A stretch of 64,000 bases of DNA from Trochalopteron elliotii (lineage: Eukaryota > Chordata > Aves > Passeriformes > Leiothrichidae). Shown here piece after piece: positions 9,014-22,840 of the stretch. The notes below the pieces were generated by a model. The model was given only the letters and a program-made list of their open reading frames with translations, was not told the origin of the DNA and searched no databases. Numbering within the stretch: the first letter of the stretch is position 1; each line of letters opens with the position of its first letter. A program made the translations under genes and the position numbers. The DNA is taken from positions 679,875-743,874 of the forward strand of contig JANPWX010020521.1 in assembly GCA_024734555.1 (NCBI GenBank). Reading direction: 5' to 3'.

Positions 9014-12000
9014 GAGTGAGTTTGTTTCTCAAAACAAACTGCGCGCTTCTTCTTTCCCTGCTCACTCTCAGAACCAGTCTTAAAGGTACAGAACACAGAA
9101 CAGACAATTTGGGGATACAGGTATCATAGTCACCCTAGGACACTGCCTCTGGAGTTCACTTCTTCCTTTGGTCCTTCCAGCCACTTACAAGCTTTTCCTG
9201 ACTCTCCCTGACATCCACTCCTTCAAAGTCCTGCCAGGATTCAGAGTCTCTTCTGTATTGCTGTAAAGGCTGTTGTAGGCTGCACTATGCACTGTGGCAC
9301 ACGAGACACTGACCTTTGGAGGACTTCTAGAATTGGACATCACTCCCTTTAGCAGAATTCTGGAACTAGAACTGACTTGAGCCCAACCAGCCAGCTTTTG
9401 ACTGGCGATGCTTTTAATCTGAATCTGGAAGAAGATTCAGGAAGAACTGGAATCCTTTTCATTCCCTTTTCACTTCTAAGGCACTTTTCTTCAACACGCT
9501 GAAGAGGACATGAGCGAGTCACGTTGCAACATAGGGATTTTTTTTCCCTGTTTGTCCTTGAGGATTTAAAAAGCAAGCCTTGGATCAAGGCCTGCAGGCA
9601 CTGCCAGGACACCTTACAGAGACAGCTCAAGATGTTGGCAAAGCTGTGAAGAGAACAGGGACTCATTCCCAACTGAAGCTAAAGAAATTGTTTGCGTTGG
9701 TGCTTGACCCAAACAAAACATACAGCTCCCCCACATTTGACTTGAAACTGGGTTGGCCTCAGCTGTATTTTCAGCTCCCATTCCATGTGCTAGGCTCCCA
9801 TGAGTGACGTGTTTAAGATATGCTCTCTAAGCTCAGGGACAGTAGCATGAGAAGCTTCTCTCTTCCCCTTCAGCACAAGGCATGCACCACTAGATGGCAT
9901 TGAAAGCATGAGCCATAAATTTCACTGAAGTTCTGCCAGGATTGCCTTCACCTCATTAGGAATAAATTAAGGGAAGCCATTGTGTGCCAGATCTTGATGT
10001 TTTATTCAGTGAATCCTCAAATAATGATATTGATGCCTCAAGAGAATCTTGAAACGGAAGTTACCTGGCTAAAGGGCATTTCTCTCTCTATGGTGCTGTG
10101 AAAAGCAGGAATTGTAGATGAAGTGAAATGTAAAATAATCCAGATACATTCCAAGGAGATAGAATAAATAATGAACATGGCAGGGAAATTAGGAGTCTGT
10201 GGACATGCAAGCTACTAAGCTACATTCTACATACACATGCATAGCAAGTATACATATTTTATCCCTACACCTATGCCTCCTGGCATGGCCAAGAACAGAA
10301 AGCCTGAATTCCAAACAATACCTTGCCTGGACAGACATCGTGAGCTCGGATTTTTTTAATCTGTCCGAAACTACATTATTGATTCATTTAGAAAAAATTA
10401 AAAAAAAAAAAAAAAGATGCCCTAGTTTTAAAAGCAGCAAGAATAAGATCCTAATTACAGTACAATGTAGAAGGACACCTTCAAGTTTCTGCTTTCTCTC
10501 TTTTTTCACAACTTTCTTCTGCTTCTCTTCTTCAGATTCACACAAATATAACTACACGCACCCCCAGTTAGTTTCAAAGAGAATATACATGCAAGAAGCA
10601 GATAGGTAGATGTGTTCAGGATGTAGTTTATGCTGCCTTGGTGCGTTTCTTTAAAAGGCATAGCAGCACCCCTGGGAAAACCAGAGGGGACACCACTCCT
10701 GATTCCATCTTCCCAAGAGTATTCTCAGTTCAGCTGTGCCAAGAGAAAATGGAAAAAGAATTTTATGTCAACTCTTAAAGTACCTGTGAAGATGAGTTGT
10801 GAGACTTTGTATGCAATCGGTTACAGGCCTTGTGTTGAAATCACAGACCAATAAAGTATTAAATGCATCTGTAATCAAAATAGGGAACCTAGTTTCTTAC
10901 CCAAGAACATGAATAAAATAATACCTCAGAAACACAAGACAGGGCACAAAACAGGGCATAAGCACATATCTCTGAAGGAGGCTGAAGACATGGCAGTGAT
11001 TATTACGTCCAGTTTTTAGTTTATTCAGAGAGGTCTTGATTCATCATGGAGCAAAAGCCAGATTGTTAGGAGCTGAAAAGTCTTAAGTTCTAGGTTGGTG
11101 GAACATATCAACCTCTAGAGTACAGAGAAGAATCAAACAGAGACCAGGCTAAGTAAGGAACCAGTCACTAAGGAAGGCAGAATTTCTGTTTTGATTTTTC
11201 AAAGGTCGAAATTCCTTTACCATGTGAAGTACTTCAAAGGTAAGCAGCAAATGCTTTCAATGACAGTGAGCTCTCTGTGTTTCCCATATAAGTCTGACTT
11301 CACTGTAATATGTAACCCTTTCCACAAAAATCAACATTCACAATTTATATTTTATGCACTACTTCAAAGAGTGAAAAATTTTGCTACATTGAAACACATA
11401 GAGGCGAGAAAACGTAAATAATTTAGGTATTTCATGTGCAGCTGATTCCCTGAGCAAAGCACAATAGAAAATTCATTATGCTAATATTTTTACACACACT
11501 ACAGGCATATAGATAAATGGATTCTGCATTGAACTGCATTGACACTTCCTCAACATGGAAACCTTCTGAAATTATGTGTTAATGAAAAAGAAAAGATGAA
11601 ACATTCGATATAGCTCAATGTAGTACAGTGGTCTTTGTAATACACCATTTATATTACCTTTCTTCATTAACTCCAGGGACATATGAAATTATATTTTATT
11701 GTTGCATTTATTTCAACAAAATCAATACAAGCAGTAGATTGTGACATGTTTTCACTTCAACTGGATTAGAAGGAGTAGAACACGTAGGAAACCACAGTGT
11801 TGGTAAACCAAAATCCGTTTGGTTATTTTATATAAGCCCCATACAGAGAAACCTAACCCTGTCTCTTTTTTAAAACTGAATTTAAAATACTTATTGTTTC
11901 CTTACAAGTAGGTTTCAAGTGCAAGGGTAGATTAGTTACCTGGGGTAGATCTGGTAGTGCCTAGCTTATTTTCATCCATTCATGAGGAATCTTACTACAG

Positions 12001-14800
12001 ATTGAGAAATGAAGAGAATAAAAGAAGTTTATAGCCAGATTAAGTTAGTCCAGATGTTGGGGGGTTTTTTCTGCTTTAATTATTAAGTGATCCTATAAAG
12101 CCAACCAAAGTTGATGGAACAGCAACAGCTTCCATGCTCTTTGTGTGATCTAAAATAACACCTCAAAACCCCTCAAACCTAAGTGAGTCTTGCTGTATTT
12201 ACAGCAAGGTGTGTCAGGCACAATCCACAGAGCAGTTTCTGAGGTGCAATGTGTTACATGTACAATGTGCAGAGGTGTTACCATTCAAGCTGTATGGCAC
12301 AAAGAAGCCCAGAGCTATTACTCCGGCTGAGTTAATGAGTTAACTGATTAAGAGGAGGCTGCTGAATATGTGTATTTATGAGACTAACTTTTACTTCATA
12401 ACTCAGTAGCTGTGTTTTTCTATTTTCCTTCCTGTGCCCCCATCCAAGCTTAACCTCTCTTTGTTCAGTTTCCTCTTTGCTCTGAGTTGCCTTGCTCCAC
12501 CCTTTCCCCTTGCCCCTTTAAATAGTCTCTCTCTCTGTCTTCCATTCCCTGACTTTTCTGGAAGACTTTTCATCAGGGATCAAACAAGTCTGAACAGTTA
12601 AATCCCTGGTTAATTGGTGGAGGTGGGGGAAAGACTGCACAAGCAGCTGCACAGATAAGCCCTAAGTCATGGCAGCAGTTGCAGGCTGGTGCTTCTGCAG
12701 CTTGGGTGTAGTGAAGGCCAAAGAGTTTGCTCTCCTCAGCCTCAACACATTTCAGGTATTACTGTGCCCTGATACTGAATGTGACTGGGTTTTGCCTGTT
12801 TGTCAGGCCAGGCTTGCTGTTCCCCTGCTACTAAGGAAAGGGGCTGGTGAGTGCTTTGACCTGAATAGGTATTGCCAAGCAGCAGCAGGACATGGAGTAT
12901 TTGGCTTTCCTGGACTGCAGCAAAGGCCAAAAAGATAAGGCAGTTTTGTTTCCCCCAGCAGCCTGTGGTCCTTGATGGATGCCTTGAGTTAGCCTTGTCT
13001 CTGTGCTACTGAGGCTGTGAATTTTTGAGTGTCAAAAAAATGTCAGAATTAAGGTTATCTTGTGTAGACAGTCTGAGACAGCCTTTAGTTACATGTGCCT
13101 TGTGTCTGGAGTCCATGCCTGAGTCAACTTCTATAAGTGGTGACATTCAATAAATTGCTATTTTTTCTACTCACTGTCAGAATTTAAGTAATAGACTTTA
13201 GGGTGGTATTTCTGCAGATTGTAAAGCCCTTCCTTCCTTCAAAGAAATTGTTATAGGCTCTTTTATAAAGTTGTCTTAAAACAGTAGCCAGACTCCTCAC
13301 AATACCAATAAACTCATGAGGCACTTGCAAGGTAAGTTGTATCCTGCTTGTAATACTCAGAGCTCAGTTTGAACTCTTAGTCCACTGCAGCAACTTCTGC
13401 TCCTGGACCAAGCTGAGAAACTGATTCTATATTAGGATGCTTTGCTTTCTGGAGAAAGTGAGGAACAATATGATCATGGAATGAACAAGATACTTTACCT
13501 TTGAATTTCACCGACATTTTGTGTCTGTAAAGAAATAGTGAAATGCAGGGTACATGCTGTCCATCCTGGTACACAAGCTCTGTATGAACCAGTTTCAGGT
13601 GTAGTTGTGTCAATGCAGGACTTTGCAGCCCAGGAGCAGCACCAGACGAGGTGGCTGCTGTTCTGGGATCCAAGCTGGTGTTCTGCTGAGAGGTCCATGT
13701 AGACTCATTTGCATCTGTCAAAGCTCCTCTTGGAGGAGCTGGAACTGTGTGGCACCAGGCAGGGACATGGACTTGGATATACATATTTTTCTGCTCTCCA
13801 TCCCTCAGGTTTAACGCCACCTTCTCTGCTTTTTTCACTATGTCTGTCCCAGCTGTGTTGCTAAACTGCTATTTGCTCTTTGTCCTGCTCCCGTTCCCTT
13901 CTCAGTATCTCAGCATCTTCCCTACTCAGACTGCTGCTCCTTGTCCCAGCCAAGAAGTTCTGTACGAAATTTTGAGCACTAGGTGTCATTCTTGTCTCTG
14001 TTTGATCCAGATGGCTTCAGGCCAACGTCATTCTGTCTGCTTAAATGAATATTTAACTGTAGCACACATACATATTTTTATGGTTTTTTTCATGGTCATG
14101 AGTGTACAAAACATCACCCATCCTCCTTTCCTACAAGAAAGGCACATTGAGGGTGGGTGCTTGCCTTGTGAAAATGTGTCACAGTGACCAGAAGAAATAA
14201 GCTTGTCTTTGGATCTTCATAAATGTGATGTTAAAAAATAGTCTTCCAAAGCTTTAAGGTATTAGAATATGTGTTACTATACCAAAAGGAAATAGAATAA
14301 GGAGAGAGCAGTAGTTGCAGAATCATATTAAGCACAACTGGAAGGACTCTTGAGAGATTGTCTCTTCCTTAGTAATTTTTGCAACAAATACCTGTCCAGG
14401 ACTGCTCCTGTCTCTTTTGGCAGTGCCTCTCCCAGTACTTCTATTCCCATTAGAATATAATGCATTCATAGCTGAAATGTCTCTTGCTTGGATTTAAGCC
14501 CATTAACCTCTATCATCCCCATTTTGTGCAGGTAGCAAAATGTTTGGGTGTGTAGCTACCATTTATTTCGTTTCAGAGTATTATCATGTGCCCTATGAGT
14601 CCTCTTTGGGCCATAGAACACAAGACCTTCTGGTTTTTCCTTAGTGGTCATATTTGATCATAATGAATTCTCCATACTCTTAAATTACTTGCATCTTTCC
14701 TAAGGGCAATGTCCAAACCTAGGACAGACTCCAGCTGAACCTTACCAGAGCTGTGTTGAGCAGAGAGATTAATGCTCTATTATATCCCAAACATCCTGTT

Positions 14801-14815
14801 GTTGCCATGGGCAAC
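14801..14815. promoter_or_regulatory. RFX-type X-box palindrome
   Basis: GTTGCCATGGGCAAC has perfect 6-bp inverted arms (GTTGCC and GGCAAC) separated by ATG. It fits the RFX consensus of two half-sites GTNRCC and RGYAAC with a short spacer. RFX proteins bind such sites at ciliary and some immune genes (established knowledge). No adjacent gene is recognised, so use in vivo is unknown. Confidence 0.45.
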
Positions 14816-16197
14816 AGGAAAAAGGAATAACCAGTGGCTGAGCCTCTTCCCATTAGTGAGAAGAGTATTTGCCATCTAAGCAGAATTGGAAGAGATAAGG
14901 AAGGTTGTGGAAAGTGGATACAGGAAACAAAAAGCACCAACTTTATGAGTCTGGACAAATGAGGAGCTGAGGCAAGTGAAGCCAATACCACATGCAAATG
15001 AAAAACTGGAAAACTACAAAGTGGCTGAGCAAATAAAAGGTGAACCTTTTACAGATTGCTTAGCTTAGAGGAGACTGTAGTTGTGCACAGACCCTTCTCT
15101 AGGTTGCCAGGGCTCCAGGCTGTGTGGCCAACAACTTTGTGCTGCACATTCACATCTGTGTCCATAACAACAGTGTGTGTAGGGACAACTGCCCCAGGGA
15201 CAGCTGCTCAACTACCTGTATTTTTCACCTTTCACTATTCCTATCTGTACACAGCTTGGAATACTGCTTCCCTCACAACAGCACTAATTTTTGGGTTTTA
15301 ACTGAAGTTTTATCTTGTAGTTTATCTTGAAATTTATCTTGTATCGAGTGATCAAGTGATCTTCAGTTTCCTTTCTGAAGGTCTGCTGCCTCAAAACCTT
15401 TCCTCATTTTTTATTAGTGATGACAATTACTTACCTTGTCTTTGCTCATTCTGAATGCCATCCTAATTAGTTTATTTGTCAAAATCATTTTGATTTCCAA
15501 ACCCACCCTCCAGTGTACCCACTGTTCTTTCCATCTTCATTTCAGTGTAAATTAAACAAGCTTCTGTCTGTCTATGCCACTTACTCATTTTCTTCTTTAG
15601 TGTCAGAGTTTGGAACTGGTACACTTCGAAACAGTATTTTAGACCAGCTTTATTCCTTGTTGCTTTAGGTCTTGTTTTGTTTCCTCTTGAAACTAAGGCT
15701 GAGAAAGACAGCTTTTCAACATCAACACTTAAATGTTTGCCCCTGATCAATTTTTTACAGTAGATTAAATTTATAAACAACTTCTGATAATTCTAATCCA
15801 AATGGTGTTAGATATTTTTTATCTAAAAAATCTATTTATGAAAGGAGGGCAGGTCCCAAATAATGCAAATACCTTTTAAAATTTTGCTGTTAAAGAACCA
15901 CTCCTCAGCTGGGAGGAATGTGAACATTAGGCCGCATGATGTTTCTTTACCTCCATTTTTGAATCCTATCTCAGGTGTTCTTAATTAAGCATGGCATGAA
16001 GATACATCCTACACTGTAAAAGAAATAGTGGAATTTGAAGTGGGTGTTTAAAAAGGGATCTTAAAAACTTAATTCTCTTTGGACAGGATAGAAATGTGTG
16101 GTGTTCAACACATGTGGCTGTAAGGAATAGCTGATCTTATTACCTGACTTTATTTATTGGCACTTTTCAAACAAGAAAAAATCTCTAGTCCTATCTA

Positions 16198-16242
16198 GAC
16201 CAGTTGGTCAGCTCATAAAAGGTGACCAGTTGGTCACCTTTT
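16198..16242. repeat. Strong near-perfect palindrome plus 13-bp direct repeat
   Basis: AAAAGGTGACCA (16217-16228) and TGGTCACCTTTT (16231-16242) are exact reverse complements separated only by GT, giving a 12-bp-arm cruciform-capable palindrome. The core GACCAGTTGGTCA is also present as a direct copy at 16198-16210, 26 bp upstream of 16224-16236. It lies in non-coding sequence; GGTGACC is half-site-like for nuclear receptors, but that reading is speculative. Confidence 0.85.
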
Positions 16243-19200
16243 CAGAAAATGCTGTATTTATTCACAGGTAAAATATTCCTATAGACACAGTATTATGAGT
16301 GATTTTGTTGCATTGACTGGGCATAAAGATTAATGTGGCAAAGAGCCTTTAATCTTTAGATTAAAGAGTCTCGGAACCTTTAAAGATTGGGGCACACTAA
16401 AGGACATCTCCTTTACTAGCTCAATCTTGATAAAATAGTGATAAACTTAGAACGAGCAGTTGCAAAATATTTCCTGTTGGTGAGATCCATACAATGGAAG
16501 TTTCAAGTCCACAGGCAAAACCAATTTGCATTATCTCTGCTTTCAGAACACTTCCTTTCTAAAAATATAACACTTGATTTTCTCAAACTGACATTACTTT
16601 TCATTTCTCCATTCTCTCGTAAAATGCTGATGAGTTGCATTACTTTTTGTTGCCAGTGGTGGGTGGCTCTGAGACTGGACCAGCTGGGAGTGGCAAAGTG
16701 AAACAGGGACGAAAGCAATGAGGGCTGTCCAAAAAAACAGCTTTGATAAAGGAGCAAACAAAAGCATAATCCATACACAGTATGGGATAATCCTCAAAGA
16801 CCCTGACAGTGGGGGTGAACATAACAATATATACTAAACCATGAACCAATGAATAACAAGAAGTCAGAACATTGCCTTATATATGAAGTACTGTTCACCA
16901 ATCATAAACAAGAACGCAAAACTTAACCCTATTTGGCATGAACATCTTTATATCTTTTCCCATGATTCCATTCTCCTTACCATAACGTAACTAGATGTTT
17001 CCTTTACTTAACATCCCGCTTCCCAAGGCCTTAAGTTGATGTCTTCATTGTTAATGAAGGCTAGCTCCCTATCCCAACCAGTTGAACACCCACAACCTTT
17101 CACTGGATTTTGAAAATTCAAAGTGGTTTTGATTGTAGAAGTCTCTTCCTTTATTGTTTTCATTAATAGGCTCACTAGATTGAGAAAGATGTACTTTTTT
17201 TGAAAAATCTAATTGACTTCTGTTTTCTTGATTTTACTTGCATAGACTAAAGCTCAATTAATCCCAACCAGTCTATTCTAGGCTAGGTTTTTTATTTGAT
17301 TAAGGAATTAATTTGAGAGATTGATGTTTCTGCCTTTGAAGTTCTGTGAGGGATTTTATTATGTCAAACTTTATCTATTATGCCTGAGGTTTCAACTAAA
17401 AACCTTTTTAAAATCCATAAACAATCAAATAGTACAGTAAATGCCAGTGTTGTCGTAAGTACACTGTGGTCATAATAGTGCTCTTCCACTCAAAATGAGA
17501 GAAAATCAAAAGGATTTTTGTAAAAAAAGCTCTTTGAACTGAGTTGTATTCATTTGCATCCGACTTAGGAAGCGAAGAACAAATTCCCTCTACTGAGCTC
17601 ATTCCCCTCTGTTTAACAGGGAAAATAGCTGCAAATCCATAGATAAGTGACATACTGTAGTGTGTCATTGCTGCAATGTCATTCATTGTAAACATGCTGC
17701 AGGCATCTCCTTTTTACCTGCTCCTTTGTTCCTTATTTTTATTCTAGATAATAAGCAGAGAGGAAATATTCAAAGCTGTTTTTGTCTCCATATGTACGGA
17801 TCTAGTATGCTCTAAAAACACTAAACCAACAACAGTAGAGAGTTACATTCCTTTTTCCAAGTAAAAAAGGAGTGGATCAAGCAGAAATAATTCAAGCAAC
17901 ATAAAAAATATTTGATTCATTGTTTTCCTCCATTTTGTTTAATTGTTACCCTCATTATAAGTGGAAAAGATCCATGAGACCAGGAAATTATTGCCAAAGT
18001 CCTTGGCATTGATCAAGGATGATTGTACTATCAAATAAATTCTAAAAATTATTTGAAAAAGAGGCTAAATACAGTGGCAAGGAACTTTCCCAAGATAATA
18101 AACTTCAGAAGAGTCTCATCTAGAAATGGGTGTCTGGGTAATAAAATGTTATATGAAATTCAATGCCAGTCTCCTGGGAAAAAAACAAATATAATTCTAA
18201 AATATAATTGTAAACCTCAAGTGATGAGTAGAGGATAAACTGAAAAGTACCATTATTCCCTATATTAACTCCATCACTCCTGCATTTTGTACACCAAGGT
18301 CTAAAGTATGTAGTGGAAGAACAGAAGGTGGAGGACCCAGTAACAGTGGTGATCAAAGATTTTAAGTTTCTATATCAGGTTAATCCGAGTAGATTTGGAC
18401 TCTAGTCTGGAAAAGTGGAAGAGAAGGCTGAAGAGTAGACAGTTGATTACTTTTCCTCTTAGCTCAAGCATGGGGAGCACATAATGAAGTTATCAGGCTG
18501 CAAGTTTAAAGCAAATAAAAGGGACATAGCACACAGCTAAGCTGGGGAATTAATCATCCTCAAATATCAAGTAGTCAGGATGGGAGTGGGATTAGAAAAA
18601 CTGACAGCTGGCAAATTAAGGGGTGGCTATTGAACACAACGGACACAATTCAACCTCTAGTTCAGGAAGTTCCTTAATCACAGATTGCCAGATACTCCTT
18701 ACTTCAATGCTACATACTTTCAATAATATTATATAATTTCCTAAATTATTGTCTGAGATAGGTTACTGCATGGTCTTTGTTTTGACTCAGTTGTGACTAT
18801 GACCCTGTATTTTTGTGCACTGTGCACTACAATATGCTGGGTCTAGGGGTGGAACTGACACAGAACCAGCCTTCATGGTATTAATGTGATACAAGTGATT
18901 TCTGGCACAAGGAAGATCCTTGGAGCATTCCCTGCATTCCTATGAGTTTGTGTACTCAAGCCATCAGTGGCACAACACTGCCAGTTTTAAGAATCACTTT
19001 TTATTAACATAAAAAGCCAGAAGATTAAGTCCAGCATGACTGTGGCTGAGATTTCCAATTAATTTTGCACAGGCAATGTGCAGACACCAGATGTTAAAGA
19101 CGTGTGGCTGTTACCCAGCCAGGATCAAGCTCTGAGCAGGGCTCCTGTGGTTAGCCCTCAAACCATCAGCAAATTCCCTGACTCAGCCAGTGCTTTTGTT

Positions 19201-22200
19201 TTTGCATTTTTGCAATGGTAGCAAGTAATTTTGGATGCAACTAGTGCCCTTCTTAGCATTAGGAAATATATGCCACCAATTAGGTAAGAAAATAAAGGGA
19301 AAAGTGTCAAAGGCAAAGGTTCAAATTAAAATACCATTGGAAAATGGGAAGAGAAAGGAGAACTGCTCCCATTAGAAGATAAAGGAAAGAGGAGGCTTAT
19401 TTTTCATAAAGAAATACATATGTCTTGATGTTGATCTGACAGGCTACATCACGTTATAGAGCTGTGCAGAAGAAGGTCACCACACTTCTTACTAATGTAT
19501 TACTTCTCGTGCTGCTCACACCAGTAATCTCTGGCACATGTTGATCAACAATATTAAAAGGCTGCAGATCATGAGTCATATCATACTCTAATCTCCAGAC
19601 AATTTTTAACTTGTGTGTTTCACACTATGTTTTAAATATTTTATTTTAATTATTTTGTTGTAATTAGTTTTTTTCCTTTACCAAAAAAACCACAAATTGT
19701 AAGCAATATAAGTAGGTAGAGGAACAGAAAGATTAAAAGGTCGTAATTAGGGAAAGATGAACAAGTAATATAGAAATATTGTGCAGACAAATTTCTTTAG
19801 TAACAGTTCATTATGTTAATGGCAGAGATTTTTAAGTGGAATAACTGAGTGCCTTGTGTAGTCAATCATGAGATAAGAAATGATGATAAGGAATTTCATG
19901 AAGAAGAAGTGATACAATGGACATCTGCCAGTTCCTTGGTTTCTTCCTCATGACCCAGTCTTTCCTCCTTTTCTTGAAAAATTTAGAAGAGCAGCTGTCC
20001 AAGTGTATTTTATAGGTTATGCAAACATAGTGTTTGTTAGATAATAAATTGCTTCAAAAACCAACAAGTTTACAGTGATTCATATTTCTCCACAGAAAAC
20101 ACTAATCTATCAACATCCCCAAATTCAGATGTTGCTCTGAAAAGACAAAGTCAAAAGCTGAAGGAAGTGTTTGGTTTCTATCAAAAAAGAATTTTCTGTG
20201 GTTTGGGGGTTTATGTTAGTTTGTTTTGTGGTTTCTTTATGTATTCGTATAAAAATGAAGTCTTACTAGAAAATTAAAAGCCTGGACTTCATTCCATTGA
20301 GATAAAACTAAATTTTTAGATGTTGGAATTCTCACAGAACAGAAATTACTGTTTGCAATCAGCTTTTGAATAAGGCTCCTTTGTTTTCATTTGAAAGTTT
20401 TCCAGTTTGTTTATCTAAGGGTTGGAGGAATGAAGTGCCTCTGCCACTAAACCCTGACAATAAATTAGTATTTTCAATTAGTTAAAAATATACTTAGAAA
20501 TCCTCTTCCTGGTCACCTCTGGCCTTCATATTTTCTCAAGCTATTTATTTCTCAAGCTCTGATATTTATTCTAGGAAATAGTTCTAGGAAATAAGGTTGA
20601 TGATTAAGATTTTCGCTGGTCAGCCTTTCCCCTCAGGATATTCTACTGACCTACTGAGCCTTTCCTGCCAGTTTAACCTCAAATCAGGAAAAACTTTTTG
20701 TTGGTAGAAAAATTCTTTCAGTGTAACCTAGTTGCTAGTTAGGGCAAGATTCATCAAATACAATCTTTCATTTAAAAGCTTTTTTTCTGCTGTTACTATT
20801 CAATATCTTGGGGTTATTTTTCCTTCTTACATGTATACACTTGTGGAATAAATGAATTCAGGTGTCTTCAAGTGACAAATTGACAAAGATATTTGAATAC
20901 ACCATCTTGCTAGTTAGAATAATTTTTCCCCTTTGTTGAATGAAATTATTTTACGGATTAATTACTCCATTACAATCACATCCCAGACTGATGCACATCA
21001 CGAGATAATGTAGCTGCAGACAATCCTTTTACTGAACCTCTAATTTCAGCACAATCCTATTTGCAGCCCTAACACACAGCATGTATGTCACCTTGATTCA
21101 TCCTATAATTGGATACCGACCTCACAGGAGCATGACCAAGGAGCCCTCACACTCTGCCAGTGCAGAACAATCTTCCATCAGAAGGGACACCTCTGACAGT
21201 GCCACAGCCTCACACTGCTGCCACAATTGCTCTTCACTATCACTGACAGAAATGGGGTAACCTCCTGTTCCACAAACAATGTCTGTTCACAGAAAAACGT
21301 TTTGTTTGACTTGACAGTAGCTTTCTCAGAGAATGAGATTGCTTTTGCAAGGGAGGCAATAACTTGCACACAAACAAAACTGACAGGCTTTTTTTTTTCC
21401 TCATGAACCACCAGTTTATGCCAATAATACAAAAAAATTTGAAGACATTCACAAAATGTTGACTTGCAGTGAAGCTGGTTTTAGTATTTCATGCCAGTTG
21501 GGTTTTTTTCCCCCAGGAAGTATTAATCCAGTGATGCTATAGGAACTTATTAATTTGCATTACACTGCATAATACAACATAAAGAAGGCAGGAAGGTCTC
21601 CTTAGTAAAAGCAGAGAGGAAATGTGAAAATTTATGGCTCAGGCCAACATTTAGACATTATTTCCTCTCACACAACTAGTGGACGATTACAGCTATTACA
21701 TGAATGAGAAGATATGAAGGACATGGTAAATAACAACAGGATGAAATATTTTAAATTCCATATAGTAAGAAAATATGGTATCACACAGAATTTCAGTTTC
21801 TGCTGCAAGGCTTGCATCCCTCAAAAGGTCAATGGGAATGGGCCAGTGCACCTCCCTTAGCAGTGTTTTGACCTTAGTGGAAATCCATCCACAACTCTTA
21901 AAGGAAAGGGGCTCTAGAATGATGCCTTCAATCCTGTGCCCTGGTGCAATGTCTACAATAAAGAAAATTCAAATCCATTGAACAATAGCTGTGCTTTCTC
22001 TCTTTACCACTCAGTTTTCTGTGTAACCTTCCTCTTTACCTTTCCTCAATTTACTTCCCTACGTCTTCATTTTCCTTACTTCCTTTGGCTAGAAAACTAA
22101 CTGGGGAGTATATTGACCATTTTACATATAAATATAACATGTAGAGACAGCAGTAAAATTAAGGATTCATCTTTTGCTGCACTTAAAATTTAAAACTGCA

Positions 22201-22468
22201 CATCATTATTTTAAGATGTAATACTGGAATGCTGTATTTTCATGCAGAACAAGTTACAAAAAAGAGCTTTTATTAACACTGCAAATTACTACAAGTTACA
22301 TTAGGGTCAAATAAAATTTTATGAGTAAACTAGACAAATAAAACTAATTCCATTGTGAGAAGTTTCAGAAAAAGTCCTCCTTTTCTCTGGCTCCAACACC
22401 AAGATAAATAGTTACCAATATTATCAGAAAAATTCATCTACTGATCACAGGCCTGAGGGAACTACACT

Positions 22469-22481
22469 GTTACCTAGCAAC
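22469..22481. promoter_or_regulatory. RFX-type X-box-like site
   Basis: GTTACCTAGCAAC matches the pattern GTNRCC, one-base spacer, RGYAAC. Single sites like this can arise by chance. It is listed because two further sites occur in the window (14801 and 33747). Confidence 0.35.
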
Positions 22482-22840
22482 TAGTGACAGTAGTTTTTTT
22501 AAAATAAATTAACCCCTTGATGACTGTGAAATGCATAACTGGTCTGTGGGATTCACAGCTTTCTTGCTGTTCGAGGTAGTTTCTGCCCATATCAGAATGA
22601 AGTCCGTTTGTTTTGCCATTGTACACAGCTTATACTTGGCCTCTGAAGACACAAAATAACTGCACATCTCTCTTCACAACCAACAACTGCCATAAAAATG
22701 GATATGTCACACTACATTGCCTCATGTTGCAAACAGCCTCAGCCCAGAGGAGACCTCTGTGTGACTGAGGCTTCTACACAGCCCAGCTTTTCCTGAGAAG
22801 TCCAAAGTTCCCAGACAGGGAAAAACTGTGCTATATCTTT

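Larger units (their letters stand above)
8510..9142 (-). mobile_element. Solo LTR of an endogenous retrovirus, with an assembly gap inside
   Basis: The segment begins TGTCCTGG and ends CCTAGGACA, near-inverted termini, and is flanked by a perfect 5-bp target-site duplication CTGCC (8505-8509 and 9143-9147). On the minus strand it starts TGTCCTAGGGTGACTATG and has an AATAAA signal (plus strand TTTATT, 8640-8645) near its 3' end, giving the orientation. A trinucleotide AAT-type microsatellite lies at 8681-8714, and 91 unknown bases occupy 8923-9013. Apparent ORFs crossing the unknown bases are artefacts. The LTR points toward the repeat-protein gene, with its 3' end about 0.5 kb upstream of that gene's predicted start, so LTR-driven transcripts could run into it. 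Confidence 0.85.
9148..22834. other. Long A+T-rich non-coding stretch
   Basis: No gene recognised. ORFs reach at most about 153 codons (13377-13838, minus) and show no domain or motif. Items worth marking inside it are listed separately: an RFX-type palindrome at 14801-14815, a strong palindrome at 16217-16242 and another RFX-type site at 22469-22481. A weak promoter-like and polyadenylation-like pair lies at about 12513-12525 (CCTTTAAATAG) and 13149-13155 (CAATAAA), which could bracket a non-coding transcript, but I cannot support that. There is an A15 run near 10399. Exons of a spliced gene cannot be excluded by eye. Confidence 0.45.

Noticed and set aside
8637..9107. Minus-strand ORFs crossing the unknown bases
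   Set aside because: The frame is open only because unknown bases contain no stop; the whole region is LTR.
12513..13155. Promoter-like CCTTTAAATAG followed by CAATAAA 630 bp later, possibly a non-coding transcript or LTR
   Set aside because: No LTR ends or target-site duplication, and the signals are short enough to arise by chance in A+T-rich DNA.
13377..13838. Minus-strand ORF of 153 codons
   Set aside because: There is no recognisable domain, the codon make-up is not clearly coding, and it overlaps ORFs in other frames. Treated as fortuitous, although an exon of a spliced gene cannot be strictly excluded.
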